Below, piece by piece: positions 1 through 9,118 of a stretch of 64,000 bases of DNA (the first letter of the stretch is position 1; every line of letters starts with the position of its first letter). The notes below the pieces were generated by a model that ran no database searches, had not been told where the DNA came from, and worked only from the letters and a program-made list of their open reading frames with translations. The DNA comes from Pseudomonas sp. PB120 (lineage in GTDB: Bacteria; Pseudomonadota; Gammaproteobacteria; Pseudomonadales; Pseudomonadaceae), in assembly GCF_009761815.1 (NCBI RefSeq), contig NZ_RWIN01000051.1, positions 186,001 through 250,000 on the forward strand, written 5' to 3'. A program made the position numbers and the translations under genes.

Positions 1-416
1 AGGAACTGCCGTACATCAAAGGCGTGACCCCGGAGTTCATGCGCCATCTGGCGATGCGCTGGAGCGTGGGCGGCTTGCCGTTCACCGGCAACACCTCCCG
101 CGAGATGGGTGGCTGGGTGCGCCTGCGGGGGGATGTGAAAGAAGAGCCGGTCACCGAGTCGCACATCCTTGCGCTGGTCGATGCCTGGCCTCCGTCCTTG
201 CTGCCTCACCTGAAGAAACCGGCCATGGGCAGCACGCTGACCTGGACCATCGAATTCGTCCAGCCGTTGCTGGAACTGAGCACGCTGGACTGGTGCAAAT
301 ACCTGGTTGAAATCGAACATGCCGCCGACGGCTACGGTCACGCCGCCGCCAAACTGTGGAGCGCGGACGGCCGGTTGATCGCGATGAGTCGGCAGACGGT
401 GACGATTTTCGCCTGA
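1..416 (+). CDS. Acyl-CoA thioesterase family protein, C-terminal part (5' end outside window)
   Basis: The reading frame is open from the first bases of the window, so the protein begins upstream; the GTG at 24 is internal. The visible 138 or so residues resemble the C-terminal hotdog domain of TesB-like thioesterases that hydrolyse acyl-CoA. They contain a conserved-looking SHILALVDAWPPSLLP stretch, a long helix that packs against a strand reading STLTWTIEFVQPL, and a final strand ending in SRQTVTIFA. No catalytic residue can be assigned with confidence from this fragment. It converges with the membrane protein gene on the other strand, with 1 base between the stop codons. The family call is based on recognition of the sequence and is moderately sure; the substrate is unknown. 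Confidence 0.75.
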   Translation, partial: ELPYIKGVTPEFMRHLAMRWSVGGLPFTGNTSREMGGWVRLRGDVKEEPVTESHILALVDAWPPSLLPHLKKPAMGSTLTWTIEFVQPLLELSTLDWCKYLVEIEHAADGYGHAAAKLWSADGRLIAMSRQTVTIFA

Positions 417-417
417 A

Positions 418-783
418 TCAGTGACGGCGGTGGCGCTCACGCCAGGCGCGCCACCAGCCACCGCTCAGGAAAAACCGTGGAAACGTCAGAAACTGCTCGA
501 CCAGCAGGCGCGACAGCGCATCTTTGCGATCACTGAAAGGCTCGGCGGCTTCGGCTTCCAGGCTGTGACCGTGACGTTGCAGCGCCAATGCGGCGAGCAG
601 CCCGACAACGCCAATGGCGATGTTCACGAAGCTCAGGCCGAACACCCCGGAAACAATCAGCAAAAATGCCAGGATAAACAGCGGCACGGCGATCAGGTGC
701 AACACCAGGTTGGTCGGGTGCTGATGATTCTGCGGGTAGGCGCGCCATTGCCAGGCGGGAAGGTTGGGGTGACGTTTGCCCAT
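418..783 (-). CDS. Mpo1-like (DUF962-type) small membrane protein
   Basis: This 121-residue protein begins with a soluble HPNLPAWQWRAYPQNHQHPTN stretch containing several histidines. Two hydrophobic segments follow at about residues 27-45 and 48-67, then HGHSLEAEAAEP and a C-terminal amphipathic stretch with FLTFPRFFLSGGWW. The His-rich N-terminus plus paired membrane helices resembles the Mpo1-like family, whose yeast member is an Fe(II)-dependent dioxygenase acting on 2-hydroxy fatty acids. In Pseudomonas such proteins have often been mislabelled as terminases. The enzymatic role here is inference. It ends 1 base from the thioesterase stop and has a REP pair upstream. Confidence 0.6.
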   Translation of the reverse strand: MGKRHPNLPAWQWRAYPQNHQHPTNLVLHLIAVPLFILAFLLIVSGVFGLSFVNIAIGVVGLLAALALQRHGHSLEAEAAEPFSDRKDALSRLLVEQFLTFPRFFLSGGWWRAWRERHRRH

Positions 784-910
784 GATGCTAATCCTCGATC
801 CATGTTGAACACATGCTTGAAGAATAGGCCCGGGCCGTGCGGGCGGCGAATCGAGGTTGGCTATCGGAGTGATAGGCGGTCATGGTCAGGATTGATGCTG
901 GCCGGGCTGG

Positions 911-995
911 CCCCTTCGCGGGCAATCCTTGCTCCTACAAGGGAATTTCTGCGCTCACATAGCCCTGTAGGAGCGAGGCTTGCCCGCGAAAGGGG
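911..995. repeat. REP pair (inverted), family A variant
   Basis: Two REP units face each other: the left reads CCCCTTCGCGGGCAATCCTTG and the right is its complement with CTGTAGGAGCGAGGCTTGCCC. They lie between the Mpo1-like gene and the chemoreceptor stop codon, a typical intergenic REPIN position. Confidence 0.85.
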
Positions 996-998
996 CCC

Positions 999-2480
999 TT
1001 ACAGTTTCAACTGCCCGATCGCCTTGCTCAATTCCCCGGCCAACGCCGCCAGCTCATGGCTGGTCGTCGCCGAACCCACAGTCTGCTGCACGGTGTTCTC
1101 GGTCACATCACGAATGCTCACCACCGCCCGATTCATCTCTTCCGCCACCTGACTCTGCTGCTCGGCCGCCACGGCAATCTGCGTATTGCTTTCGCGCATC
1201 TGCGCCACCGCGTGGGTGATTTCCGCCAACGCAGCCCCAGCCTCCTGAGCCTGCTGCACACAGTCGTCGGCCTTGAACGAGCTTTCCTGCATGAAATCCA
1301 CCGCGTCGCGGGTCCCGGCCTGCAGCGCGGACACCATCAGCGTGATCTCGTCCGTAGAAGTCTGTACGCGCTTGGCCAGGTTGCGCACCTCATCCGCGAC
1401 GACCGCAAAGCCTCGTCCCATTTCACCGGCGCGGGCCGCTTCGATGGCGGCGTTCAAGGCCAGCAAATTGGTTTGCTCGGCAATGCTGTGAATCACACTG
1501 ACCACGCCGTTGATCTTCTGGCTGTCCTGGGCCAGGCGCTGAATCATTTCGGCGGTCTGCTGAACGCCTGTGGATAACCCGGCAATCGACTGTTGCACCC
1601 GGCTGACCACGGCCTGCCCGCTGCCGGCCAGGGTGTCGGCGGTTTGCGAGAGGTCGCGGGTGGCGCCGGCGTGTTGGGCGATGTGATAGACCGTCGCCGT
1701 CATTTCGTTGATCGCCGTGGCCGCCTGATCGGTTTCGCTCTGTTGGCCGAGCATGCCGTGACGCACGTCGTTCATGCTCGAGGCCAGCCGGGCGGCGCCG
1801 AGGTCCAGCTGCCGCGCGGTGCTGGCGACGGTGTTGACCACCCGTTGATACCCGGCCTGCATGGCATTGAAGGCGCCGGCCATCTGCCCGACTTCATCGG
1901 TGCAAGCCAGCGGGACACGTGCCGACAGGTCGCCGGTTTTCTCGACGTGGAGCATCACGTCTTTCAGGGTGTTGAGCTGGCTGAGCAGGAAGCGGATCAA
2001 CAACTGCGACGCGCCAAGCATCGCCAGCATCAGGATCAGCACCGCGACCGCATACTGGGTGAACCGTTCGCCGAACACCTGCATCAGGCTCGGGCCGTAG
2101 GCCACAACCGCGACCTGTTGTCCGTCGGCGCGGGTGATGACCTCGGCACCGATCAGCGGGCTGTCGCCCAATAAAGGCATCGGATCAATATCGACCCAGC
2201 CGTTGCTGTCAGTCAGTTCCAGCATGGGCTGCCCGTTCAATCGCGGTGCCTGTCCGCGATGGAACGTCAGCCAATGATCGGACGGGGGCAACGCTTGCCC
2301 GACGGGCCACGCGTCGAGCAATCGCGCCTGGGCTTGTGCCGACGCTTGAGACGCTTGGCTGCGGGCCTGTTGCTCGAGATGCACGGCGTACAACACCAGC
2401 AACAGCGTGGTAACGAAGGCGACGGCGTTGACCGCCCAGAATTTGTATTTCAGCGAGATGTTGCTAAGCCAGGCACCCAT
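999..2480 (-). CDS. Methyl-accepting chemotaxis protein
   Basis: This inner-membrane chemoreceptor has 493 residues. TM1 spans about residues 14-33, a short periplasmic sensor region about 34-141, TM2 about 142-164, a HAMP domain about 165-218, and the rest is the coiled-coil signalling domain. The hairpin tip at 333-369 carries [19 protein letters not shown] and [15 protein letters not shown], which contacts CheA/CheW; a Met replaces the usual Gln in the ARAGE-x-GRGF motif. The periplasmic part, at about 107 residues, is too short for a double Cache domain, and the ligand cannot be predicted. There is no C-terminal CheR-binding pentapeptide. It is a single gene with its own upstream gap, so expression is probably monocistronic. 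Confidence 0.95.
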   Translation of the reverse strand: MGAWLSNISLKYKFWAVNAVAFVTTLLLVLYAVHLEQQARSQASQASAQAQARLLDAWPVGQALPPSDHWLTFHRGQAPRLNGQPMLELTDSNGWVDIDPMPLLGDSPLIGAEVITRADGQQVAVVAYGPSLMQVFGERFTQYAVAVLILMLAMLGASQLLIRFLLSQLNTLKDVMLHVEKTGDLSARVPLACTDEVGQMAGAFNAMQAGYQRVVNTVASTARQLDLGAARLASSMNDVRHGMLGQQSETDQAATAINEMTATVYHIAQHAGATRDLSQTADTLAGSGQAVVSRVQQSIAGLSTGVQQTAEMIQRLAQDSQKINGVVSVIHSIAEQTNLLALNAAIEAARAGEMGRGFAVVADEVRNLAKRVQTSTDEITLMVSALQAGTRDAVDFMQESSFKADDCVQQAQEAGAALAEITHAVAQMRESNTQIAVAAEQQSQVAEEMNRAVVSIRDVTENTVQQTVGSATTSHELAALAGELSKAIGQLKL

Positions 2481-2657
2481 GGAGGTCTACTCTGATAGCG
2501 GAAACAGTTTTGGCAAGGTGCCAGCATTGTGCCGCTACTCGACGCGTTGATTCTTGATGCAGGTCAAGCGTGCGTGCCTTGCCGCACCGAGCCATTGGTG
2601 GGCGTAATGCGCTATCCTTCGCGGCTTCAAAATTCCCTCGCTACAGGATTACGCCCC

Positions 2658-3188
2658 ATGAAAGCTGCACTCGTCGAACTCATCAGCAAAATCAGCTCCG
2701 GGTGCATGAGCGAAGACGAAATCCTCAAGGTCGCTGACGAAGCGGCCCAGGCCTACGCCGATCAAGCGGCTTTTCTGACGGCCAATCCAGACATCAACTA
2801 CGACGACACCTTCCCGATTCCGCTGGGCGAGTGGGTCGTGGTCGGCAGCTTGCCGGAGACGGTGCTGTTCCAGGCCGACACCTACGTGGACCTGTTCGCC
2901 CGGATCGTCGCCTCGTTCGGCCCCGGCGTCGACTTCAATATCAAGCCCAAACAACTGGCCAAGACCGAAGCGCTGACGGCGCTGAACCGGATTCAGGTGC
3001 AAATGAGCAGCATGAACAAGGAAAACGGCGGCTACGTGCTGATGAACTTCAGCCAGTTGCTCGACGACGAATTGCAAGTGGTGCTGGTGTACGGCAACGA
3101 CGTGCCACGGGTGCTGGAGCTGTGCGCCGAAGTCGGCATCGCGGCCGCACCTTCCCTGGAAGCCCTGAAGGTGGCGATTCACGTTTGA
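2658..3188 (+). CDS. Conserved hypothetical protein, 176 aa
   Basis: I do not recognise a named family. The ATG at 2658 is chosen because translation from upstream would add a low-quality extension. The protein is soluble and acidic, with no signal peptide. The N-terminal helical part (MKAALVELISKISS... DEILKVADEAAQAYADQAA) is followed by a beta-rich middle with PLGEWVVVGSLPETVLFQADTY and a helix containing RIVASFGPGVDF. Base composition is like the core genome. It is flanked by the divergent chemoreceptor on the left and the PLD-N-type gene on the right, and neither suggests a function. Confidence 0.75.
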   Translation: MKAALVELISKISSGCMSEDEILKVADEAAQAYADQAAFLTANPDINYDDTFPIPLGEWVVVGSLPETVLFQADTYVDLFARIVASFGPGVDFNIKPKQLAKTEALTALNRIQVQMSSMNKENGGYVLMNFSQLLDDELQVVLVYGNDVPRVLELCAEVGIAAAPSLEALKVAIHV

Positions 3189-3270
3189 CGCCTTCGAGGC
3201 GCGAATAAAACGGAACCCTCGCCATGGCCGACTATCCTAAGAGGGCACACCATTCTTAGGGAGCGTCACT

Positions 3271-3462
3271 ATGGGTTCCACGTTCAATGGCCTGATCGGC
3301 CTGATTATTCTTGCCCTGGACATCTGGGCAATCATCAACGTGCTGAAAAGTGGCGCTGACACCGGGATGAAAATCATCTGGGTGCTGCTGATCCTGCTGC
3401 TGCCGGTCCTGGGCCTGATCATCTGGGCCATCGCCGGGCCACGGGGTAACGTCCGGATTTGA
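3271..3462 (+). CDS. PLDc_N-type two-helix membrane protein, 63 aa
   Basis: This tiny protein has two hydrophobic helices, at about residues 7-24 and 34-54, joined by NVLKSGADTGMKIIW. The second ends in GLIIWAIAGPRG. This is the pattern of the 'phospholipase D nuclease N-terminal' module (PLDc_N), a two-helix membrane segment that also occurs as a stand-alone protein; it carries no catalytic residues. A ribosome-binding site is weak (AGGGAGCG before the ATG). The function of stand-alone members is not known. Confidence 0.8.
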   Translation: MGSTFNGLIGLIILALDIWAIINVLKSGADTGMKIIWVLLILLLPVLGLIIWAIAGPRGNVRI

Positions 3463-3586
3463 GGAGGCCCCACGCCGACATGTATTTATTTTCATGTCGG
3501 CGCGCTGTAATCGATTTGAACGATCAACCCGGGTAAAAGTCCAGATAGAAGTAAGCCCACTTGCGGGTTTGTTCGAGGAGGCACTG

Positions 3587-3820
3587 ATGCAAAAGTGGAA
3601 AATCACTTTCGTGGATGATCACGGTGAAACAGTCGACGAAGTCTTCGAGTGCGACGAGTGCCCGGACAACGAGCACGCCGCCAAACTGATCAAGGCCCGA
3701 CTCCTGCCTGTCGCCGCCGAACTGGATCTGAACGATCTGGAAGGGCGAACCCCCGATGCCAGCGTTAAAAACCTCAAGACCCAGAACAGCATTCAAATCC
3801 TCGGCATCACGCCAATCTGA
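3587..3820 (+). CDS. Conserved hypothetical protein, 77 aa
   Basis: The start at 3587 is supported by GAGGAG about 8 bases upstream. The product is small, acidic and soluble. It begins with MQKWKITFVDDHGETVDEVF, a strand-turn-strand pattern, and contains the pair CDEC (residues 23-26). The cysteine pair could bind metal, but there is only one pair. It is followed by a helix KLIKARLLPVAAELDLNDLEG. I know no function for it. The next gene, an RraB-like protein, lies about 210 bases downstream. Confidence 0.7.
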   Translation: MQKWKITFVDDHGETVDEVFECDECPDNEHAAKLIKARLLPVAAELDLNDLEGRTPDASVKNLKTQNSIQILGITPI

Positions 3821-4033
3821 ACATCTCCTGTCACATTCTCAACCAGGCCTTGGCAGCGCCTCTCGCTTGAGGCTACTCTGCAAGCGAGATCAGCGAATGG
3901 ATCGCTAAGGTCTGGTCTTGTCAGCTACATGCTTGTTTCCCATCGGCAACCTGGTTGCCGCCTAGCCTTCACCATTCGGTTGCGGGCGTCGGGAGTACGG
4001 AAAGTCTATCCATCAATTTGAGGAGGACGTTTC

Positions 4034-4375
4034 ATGAGCACAGCCTATCAAGAAGACATCAGCAGTTCGGTGCTGCGCCGCATGAAAGAAGGCGGTTTCG
4101 ACTTTTCACGTTTCCATCCCATCGAGTTCTACGCCATTTTCCCGGACGAGGAGCGGGCACGCAGGGCGGCAGGGCATTACTGTGGTGAATCCTTGAATGC
4201 ACAAATCAGCGTGCGCGATGACGGCGCGTGGTACCTGGAACTGAGCAAAGTGATGTACGCCACCTATGACGGCATCGGCGACTTTGAGCAGGACTTCGAG
4301 GCGGTGGTCGAGCCTCTGGGCGGCATTATCGAAGGATGGGGCGTCAAGCAGGAGGTACGAGGGCTACTCGCATAA
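4034..4375 (+). CDS. RraB-like ribonuclease E inhibitor family protein
   Basis: This 113-residue acidic protein resembles RraB, which binds RNase E and modulates mRNA decay. Recognisable parts are RRMKEGGFDFSRFHPIEFYAIFPDEERARRAA and the C-terminal pattern DGIGDFEQDFEAVVEPLGGIIEGWGV, typical of the RraB fold. AGGAGG lies 8-9 bases before the ATG and fixes the start. It stands alone, with a short imperfect terminator hairpin just after it. Because the sequence relation to E. coli RraB is modest, actual RNase E inhibition is inference. Confidence 0.8.
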   Translation: MSTAYQEDISSSVLRRMKEGGFDFSRFHPIEFYAIFPDEERARRAAGHYCGESLNAQISVRDDGAWYLELSKVMYATYDGIGDFEQDFEAVVEPLGGIIEGWGVKQEVRGLLA

Positions 4376-4401
4376 CATTATGAACAGCGACAACATTCAC
4401 T

Positions 4402-4430
4402 AACGGCTGACCTTTGGGTTGGCCGTTTTA
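4402..4430 (+). terminator. Imperfect terminator after the RraB-like gene
   Basis: AACGGC-TGACC and GGTT-GGCCGTT form an imperfect hairpin followed by TTTAGTTTG. Confidence 0.55.
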
Positions 4431-4449
4431 GTTTGTGGTGCTCGCCTCC

Positions 4450-4550
4450 TGTAGGAGCGAGCTCGCTCGCGATGGTCGTCAACGATAACGCGTGCTTTCC
4501 GGATGAACGTTTTGTCTCAACGTTTTTCGCGAGCAAGCTCGCTCCTACAG
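4450..4550. repeat. REP pair, family A
   Basis: TGTAGGAGCGAGCTCGCTCGCGATGG faces its complement GCGAGCAAGCTCGCTCCTACAG about 50 bases later. Confidence 0.9.
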
Positions 4551-4581
4551 ATAGCGCCAGCCATTGAGCACAAATCCCGAA

Positions 4582-4611
4582 ACAAAAAAAAGCCGCCTGA
4601 GCAAGGCGGCT
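4582..4611 (-). terminator. Strong intrinsic terminator on the minus strand with no assigned gene
   Basis: Read on the minus strand, AGCCGCCTTGCTCAGGCGGCT forms a near-perfect hairpin followed by a run of eight T. No minus-strand protein gene lies upstream of it before the divergent ATP-grasp operon, so the transcript it ends is unexplained. Confidence 0.75.
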
Positions 4612-4874
4612 AAAAGGGAAGTTCGGTGAGCATTTCCAGCGAATGTGCGGATTATCCGCGCCGCGTGCCGGGCAGTGAAATCAACTCTGACTATGCTGGT
4701 GATAGGCGATGACATCGCCTTGCAATGAAGCGGGGGCAATCAGGTTGGGGCGTTTGCTGCACAGGGTTGGTGCAGTGTTAACGAGGCAATTATCCAACCG
4801 ATTGAAATCAAAGCGTTTCTGCCGATGGCACGGGCCTTGCGAAGCCTAGATGTCCGGGTGACAAGGAGTACGGC

Positions 4875-6284
4875 ATGATCCGCACCTATTTTGATGAGAT
4901 GTACGATGCCGGCGGCCAGGTCCGCCCGCATTATCGGGAGTTTGCCCGTTGGCTGGCCGATACGCCTGACGAGCTGTTGGCCCAACGGCGACGCGAGGCC
5001 GATCTGTTGTTTCATCGCGCCGGGATTACCTTCACGCTCTACGGGGACGACCAGGGCACAGAGCGCCTGATTCCTTTCGACACCATTCCGCGCAGCATTC
5101 CCGCGAGCGAATGGCGGATCGTCGAACGCGGCTGCATCCAGCGGGTCAAGGCGTTGAACATGTTTCTCGCCGACCTCTATCACGAGCAGCGCATCATCAA
5201 GGCCGGCATCATCCCGGCCGAGCAAGTGCTGGCCAACGAGCAATACCAGTTGGCGATGCAAGGGCTGGATCTGCACCGCGACATCTATTCGCACATCTCG
5301 GGCGTCGATTTGGTGCGCGACGGCGACGGCACCTACTACGTGCTTGAAGACAACCTGCGCACACCGAGCGGCGTGAGCTACATGCTTGAAGACCGCAAGA
5401 TGATGATGCGGCTGTTCCCCGAACTGTTCGCGGCCCAGCGCATTGCGCCCATCGACCATTATCCCAACCTGTTGCTCGACACCCTGAAAAGCTCCAGCCC
5501 GATCGATAACCCCAACGTGGTGGTGTTGACGCCGGGCCGGTTCAACAGTGCGTTTTTCGAGCATGCGTTCCTGGCTCGGGAAATGGGCGTCGAACTGGTG
5601 GAGGGCGCGGATCTGTTCGTGCGTGACGACAAAGTCTTCATGCGCACCACGGATGGGCCGAAAGCCGTCGATGTGATCTACCGACGCCTCGACGATGCGT
5701 TCCTTGATCCGCTGGCGTTCAATCCGGACTCGATGCTCGGCGTTCCGGGGCTGCTGTCCTCTTACCGTACCGGCAACGTAGTGCTGGCGAATGCCATTGG
5801 CACCGGGGTCGCGGACGACAAATCGGTCTATCCATTTGTCACCGACATGATCCGTTTCTATCTGGATGAAGAACCGATCCTGAAGAACGTGCCCACGTTC
5901 CAGTGCCGTAACCCTTCTGAACTGTCCCACGTGCTGGCGAATCTTCCAGACCTGGTGGTCAAGGAAACCCAGGGCTCCGGCGGTTACGGAATGCTGGTGG
6001 GACCGGCGGCCACGGCGGCGGAAATCGAGTCATTCCGCGCCCGGATCAAGGCCAAGCCCCACGCGTACATCGCGCAACCGACGCTGTCGCTGTCGACCTG
6101 TCCGACCTTTGTCGAAAACGGCATCGCTCCACGCCACATCGACCTGCGTCCGTTTGTATTGTCTGGCCGCGAGACCCGGGTTGTGCCGGGTGGCCTGACC
6201 CGTGTCGCCCTGCGCGAAGGCTCCCTGGTGGTGAATTCCTCCCAGGGCGGCGGAACCAAGGACACCTGGGTGGTCGAGGATTGA
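4875..6284 (+). CDS. Circularly permuted type 2 ATP-grasp protein
   Basis: This 469-residue protein is of the circularly permuted ATP-grasp family formerly split as DUF404/DUF407. It shows FDEMYDAGGQVRPHY at the N-terminus, RVKALNMFLADLYHEQ near residue 95, GVDLVRDGDGTYYVLEDN with the metal/ATP-binding acidic residues near 145-160, and a C-terminal KETQGSGGYGM loop. Members are predicted to ligate a carboxylate to an amine, probably making a peptide-like product. It is followed after 12 bases by an alpha-E gene and then a transglutaminase-like gene, the conserved three-gene context of the family. The product of the pathway is not established. Confidence 0.9.
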   Translation: MIRTYFDEMYDAGGQVRPHYREFARWLADTPDELLAQRRREADLLFHRAGITFTLYGDDQGTERLIPFDTIPRSIPASEWRIVERGCIQRVKALNMFLADLYHEQRIIKAGIIPAEQVLANEQYQLAMQGLDLHRDIYSHISGVDLVRDGDGTYYVLEDNLRTPSGVSYMLEDRKMMMRLFPELFAAQRIAPIDHYPNLLLDTLKSSSPIDNPNVVVLTPGRFNSAFFEHAFLAREMGVELVEGADLFVRDDKVFMRTTDGPKAVDVIYRRLDDAFLDPLAFNPDSMLGVPGLLSSYRTGNVVLANAIGTGVADDKSVYPFVTDMIRFYLDEEPILKNVPTFQCRNPSELSHVLANLPDLVVKETQGSGGYGMLVGPAATAAEIESFRARIKAKPHAYIAQPTLSLSTCPTFVENGIAPRHIDLRPFVLSGRETRVVPGGLTRVALREGSLVVNSSQGGGTKDTWVVED

Positions 6285-6296
6285 AGGAAGCTTGCC

Positions 6297-7247
6297 ATGT
6301 TAAGTAGAACTGCCTCGGATTTGTATTGGATGTCGCGTTACCTGGAGCGGGCGGAAAACCTCGCACGGATGCTCGATATCAGTTATTCGCTGTCACTGAT
6401 GCCACAGGATGGTCGCGGTGATGGCTTGCATGAACTCGCCATGCCCTTGCTGATTACCGGCACCCTGGACGATTACCTCGAGCGCCACGGCGAGTTGCAT
6501 GCCGAACGGCTGTTGCACTTTTTCGCCCTGGACGCGGCCAACCCGGCGAGCATTTACAGCTGCCTCGGCGCGGCGCGAGCCAGTGCCCATGCGGTGCGCG
6601 GGCGAATCACCGCGGACATGTGGGAAAACATCAACGCCACCTGGCTGGAAATTCGCGGGATTGCTGAACAGGGCCTCAGCCGCTACGGCATGAGCCGTTT
6701 CTGCGAGTGGATCAAGGAACGTTCCCACCTGTTCCGTGGCGCGTCCTACGGCACGATCATGCGCAACGATGCGTTCCGTTTCATTCGCCTGGGGACGTTT
6801 ATCGAGCGGGCCGACAACACCTTGCGCCTGCTCGATGCGCGCTACGAAATGGCCGGCGACCAGGCCGAAGCGGTCAGCGACGGCACGGCCCATGCTTACT
6901 ATCAATGGAGTGCTTTGCTGCGGGCGTTGTCGTCGTTCGAGGCCTACACCGAGATTTACCGCGACGCGCCCGGTGCCCGGCATGTGGCCGAGTTGCTATT
7001 GCTTCGGGCCGACGTGCCGCGATCCCTGCGCGCCTGCACCGAAGAAATCGACCAGATCCTCGCCCAACTGCCGGGGGCCAACGGTCGCCCCGCGCAACGT
7101 CTGGCGGCGGAGATGGACGCGCGTCTGCGCTATACCGGCATCAACGAAATTCTCGACGAAGGCCTGCACGCCTGGCTGACCGAGTTCATCCCGCTGGTGC
7201 GCCAGTTGGGCAATGCCATTCACAGTTCCTACCTGGAGGCTGCATGA
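6297..7247 (+). CDS. Alpha-E domain-containing protein (DUF403)
   Basis: This 316-residue, all-helical protein opens with MLSRTASDLYWMSRYLERAENLARMLD, the signature of the alpha-E (DUF403) family. These proteins almost always accompany the circularly permuted ATP-grasp and a transglutaminase-like protein, and a role with them in a peptide-forming or peptide-processing pathway is inferred from context. It overlaps the next gene in an ATGA junction, which suggests translational coupling. Confidence 0.9.
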   Translation: MLSRTASDLYWMSRYLERAENLARMLDISYSLSLMPQDGRGDGLHELAMPLLITGTLDDYLERHGELHAERLLHFFALDAANPASIYSCLGAARASAHAVRGRITADMWENINATWLEIRGIAEQGLSRYGMSRFCEWIKERSHLFRGASYGTIMRNDAFRFIRLGTFIERADNTLRLLDARYEMAGDQAEAVSDGTAHAYYQWSALLRALSSFEAYTEIYRDAPGARHVAELLLLRADVPRSLRACTEEIDQILAQLPGANGRPAQRLAAEMDARLRYTGINEILDEGLHAWLTEFIPLVRQLGNAIHSSYLEAA

Positions 7248-8059
7248 GACTTTCCATAAGCCACGAGACCACCTATCACTACGAAGATCAGGTGCGGGCG
7301 AGCATCCAGTATTTGCGACTGACCCCTCATGACAGCGAGCGCCAGCATGTGCTCAGCTGGCAACTCGACCTGCCGCGCCCGGTGCGCGCGCAACTGGACC
7401 CCTTCGGCAACATCCTGCACGTGTTGACCATGGACGAGCCGCACGAAGCCATCATCATCGGTGCCCGTGGTCAGGTCGACATCGACGAGCTGCGTGAAGC
7501 CGAGCATGAGAGCCAGTCTTCGCTGCCGTTCCTGCGCTTCACCCGCCTGACCGAGCCCGACGAAGCCCTGCGTGCCTTTGCCGAAAAGGAATGCAAGAAG
7601 CGCCGGGATCGTACGGCCCTGATCGACTTGATGCATGGCCTGAACTCGCACATGACCTACACGCCGGGTTCCACCGAAGTGGACACCAGCGCGGCCCAGG
7701 CCTTTGCCGGGCGTTCGGGTGTGTGCCAGGACCACACCCACGCATTCCTCGCCTGCGCCCGCAGCCTGGGCATTCCTTCGCGTTATGTGTCGGGGTATTT
7801 GTACAGCGAGAACAGCGAGCACCTGGCCAGTCACGCGTGGGCAGAAGCCTGGCTCGATGACGCGTGGTACAGCTTTGACGTGACCAATGAACTGGCACGG
7901 CCGGAGCGGCATTTGAAGCTGGCGGTGGGCCTGGATTACCTGGACGCCTGCCCGGTCCGCGGCATGCGCCGGGGTGGTGGGTGCGAGCAGATGCATGCGA
8001 AGGTGTTTGTGTCACCGACGCCGATGCCTGCGCCAGTGGTTTCTGTCCAGCAGCAGTAA
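7244..8059 (+). CDS. Transglutaminase-like cysteine protease family protein
   Basis: The start at 7244 overlaps the previous stop (ATGA), giving 271 residues; longer versions of the frame merely run through the alpha-E gene. The N-terminal beta domain (MRLSISHETTYHYEDQV) is followed by a transglutaminase core with the triad Cys161 (SGVCQDHTH), His197 (ASHAWAEAW) and Asp212 (WYSFDVTNE). This family hydrolyses or transfers amide bonds, probably acting on the product of the upstream ATP-grasp enzyme. There is no signal peptide, so it acts in the cytoplasm. A REP pair follows the stop codon. Confidence 0.9.
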   Translation: MRLSISHETTYHYEDQVRASIQYLRLTPHDSERQHVLSWQLDLPRPVRAQLDPFGNILHVLTMDEPHEAIIIGARGQVDIDELREAEHESQSSLPFLRFTRLTEPDEALRAFAEKECKKRRDRTALIDLMHGLNSHMTYTPGSTEVDTSAAQAFAGRSGVCQDHTHAFLACARSLGIPSRYVSGYLYSENSEHLASHAWAEAWLDDAWYSFDVTNELARPERHLKLAVGLDYLDACPVRGMRRGGGCEQMHAKVFVSPTPMPAPVVSVQQQ

Positions 8060-8077
8060 ACCGGAGCACCGCAATCC

Positions 8078-8163
8078 CTGTAGGAGCTAGCTTGCTAGCG
8101 ATGGAGTGTCAGTCGACATCGTTTTGGCTGACACACCATCGCTAGCAAGCTAGCTCCTACAGG
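8078..8163. repeat. REP pair, family A with compensatory change
   Basis: The arms read TGTAGGAGCTAGCTTGCTAGCGATGG and its complement. Compared with other family A copies, C-to-T and matching G-to-A changes (GCGAGC to GCTAGC) keep the stem paired. Confidence 0.9.
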
Positions 8164-8187
8164 GGTTGAGTGAGGCAAGGAATAGCG

Positions 8188-9009
8188 TCAGGGCTTCACC
8201 TTCCGCCCAGCCATATGCTTCAAATACCCCACCAACATCTCCAGATCCTTCTCCGGCAAAACCGCCGCCGTAAACCCCGGCATCTTCGCCTGTGGCCACT
8301 GGCGCAGACTCTGCGGATCACGGATATAGCGCTTCAAGAAGTCTGCCCCGAAATACTCGGTCGGGTTGAACGGAATATTCAGGTCCGGCCCGAATTGCGC
8401 GTCCCCGGCGCCATTCAGTCGATGGCACGCCAGGCAGTTTTTTTGAAACAACGCAAACCCCTGGTTCACCGGATCGTCCGCTTTCAACGCCGGGTCGGGC
8501 AGCAGGGCCGGGAATCGCTCGGCCACCGGCGCCATGCGCTTGATGCTCGCCAGTTCGAACGGCCATTGTTCGGGGCTGATGTTGCCCGCCTGCGGATCCG
8601 TCCAGACCAGATAGAACGGCCCGGCGCTCGGTTTGCCTTCCGACAGCGCGGGCCACGGCTTGGCCGGGTCTTCAATCGCCACCCAGGCCCGAGCGCCCTG
8701 GGCATTGAGCAGCGGCGCGGCCGCCAGTTCGGCAGCGAATCCATCCAGTGCCACGGCCTGCAGGTGATCCTCAGGCTTGATGCCGGTCAACAAAGCCGCC
8801 ACGGGCACGGCGCGATAGCTCATGTCCCGTTTGTAGGAAACGTCGTTGGTGATGGTGATGGTCTGGGCTTGAGGGTGCTTGAGCAGTTCCTCGGTCTGCC
8901 AGGTGCGACTGTTCGCGCCCAGCTCCAGGTTCAGCTGTGCGGCAGAGAGGGGCGTGCTGAGCAGCAAGGCCCCGAGCAGAATGAGCGTTTTCAAATGATC
9001 GCCGTCCAT
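8188..9009 (-). CDS. Periplasmic cytochrome c with N-terminal molybdopterin-oxidoreductase-like domain
   Basis: Starting at the ATG at 9009 gives 273 residues with a clean signal peptide (LKTLILLGALLLSTPLSAAQ). A middle domain of about 150 residues (SYRAVPVAALLTGI... LDGFAAELAAAPLL... AWVAIEDPAKPWP) resembles the sulfite-oxidase-type molybdopterin fold without an obvious cofactor cysteine. The C-terminal class I cytochrome c domain has CLACH at 192-196 and a probable axial Met at about 243 (AKMPGF). It should carry electrons in the periplasm; its partner is unknown. It stands alone, with a possible tiny membrane-protein gene upstream on the same strand. Confidence 0.85.
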   Translation of the reverse strand: MDGDHLKTLILLGALLLSTPLSAAQLNLELGANSRTWQTEELLKHPQAQTITITNDVSYKRDMSYRAVPVAALLTGIKPEDHLQAVALDGFAAELAAAPLLNAQGARAWVAIEDPAKPWPALSEGKPSAGPFYLVWTDPQAGNISPEQWPFELASIKRMAPVAERFPALLPDPALKADDPVNQGFALFQKNCLACHRLNGAGDAQFGPDLNIPFNPTEYFGADFLKRYIRDPQSLRQWPQAKMPGFTAAVLPEKDLEMLVGYLKHMAGRKVKP

Positions 9010-9118
9010 GTCGTGGAAGTGCCCAAAGGTTGGCACACCCACGCTGGCCCGGGTAGCGAGCCAGTCACATTTTTAAGTGGCGATATAAAAACCCTGGCGC
9101 TGAATTTTTAGTAACCGA

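Larger units (their letters stand above)
4376..4874. other. Intergenic gap of about 500 bases: terminator, REP pair, reverse-facing terminator, unexplained stretch
   Basis: From left to right this gap holds an imperfect terminator for the RraB-like gene, a REP pair, a strong hairpin whose T-tract lies on the minus strand, and about 260 bases (4612-4874) without an ORF that I believe. The last part includes the promoter side of the ATP-grasp operon. Confidence 0.7.

Noticed and set aside
4545-4739. 64-codon minus-strand frame across the unexplained terminator
   Set aside because: It runs through the terminator hairpin and a REP arm, so it cannot be the gene that terminator serves.
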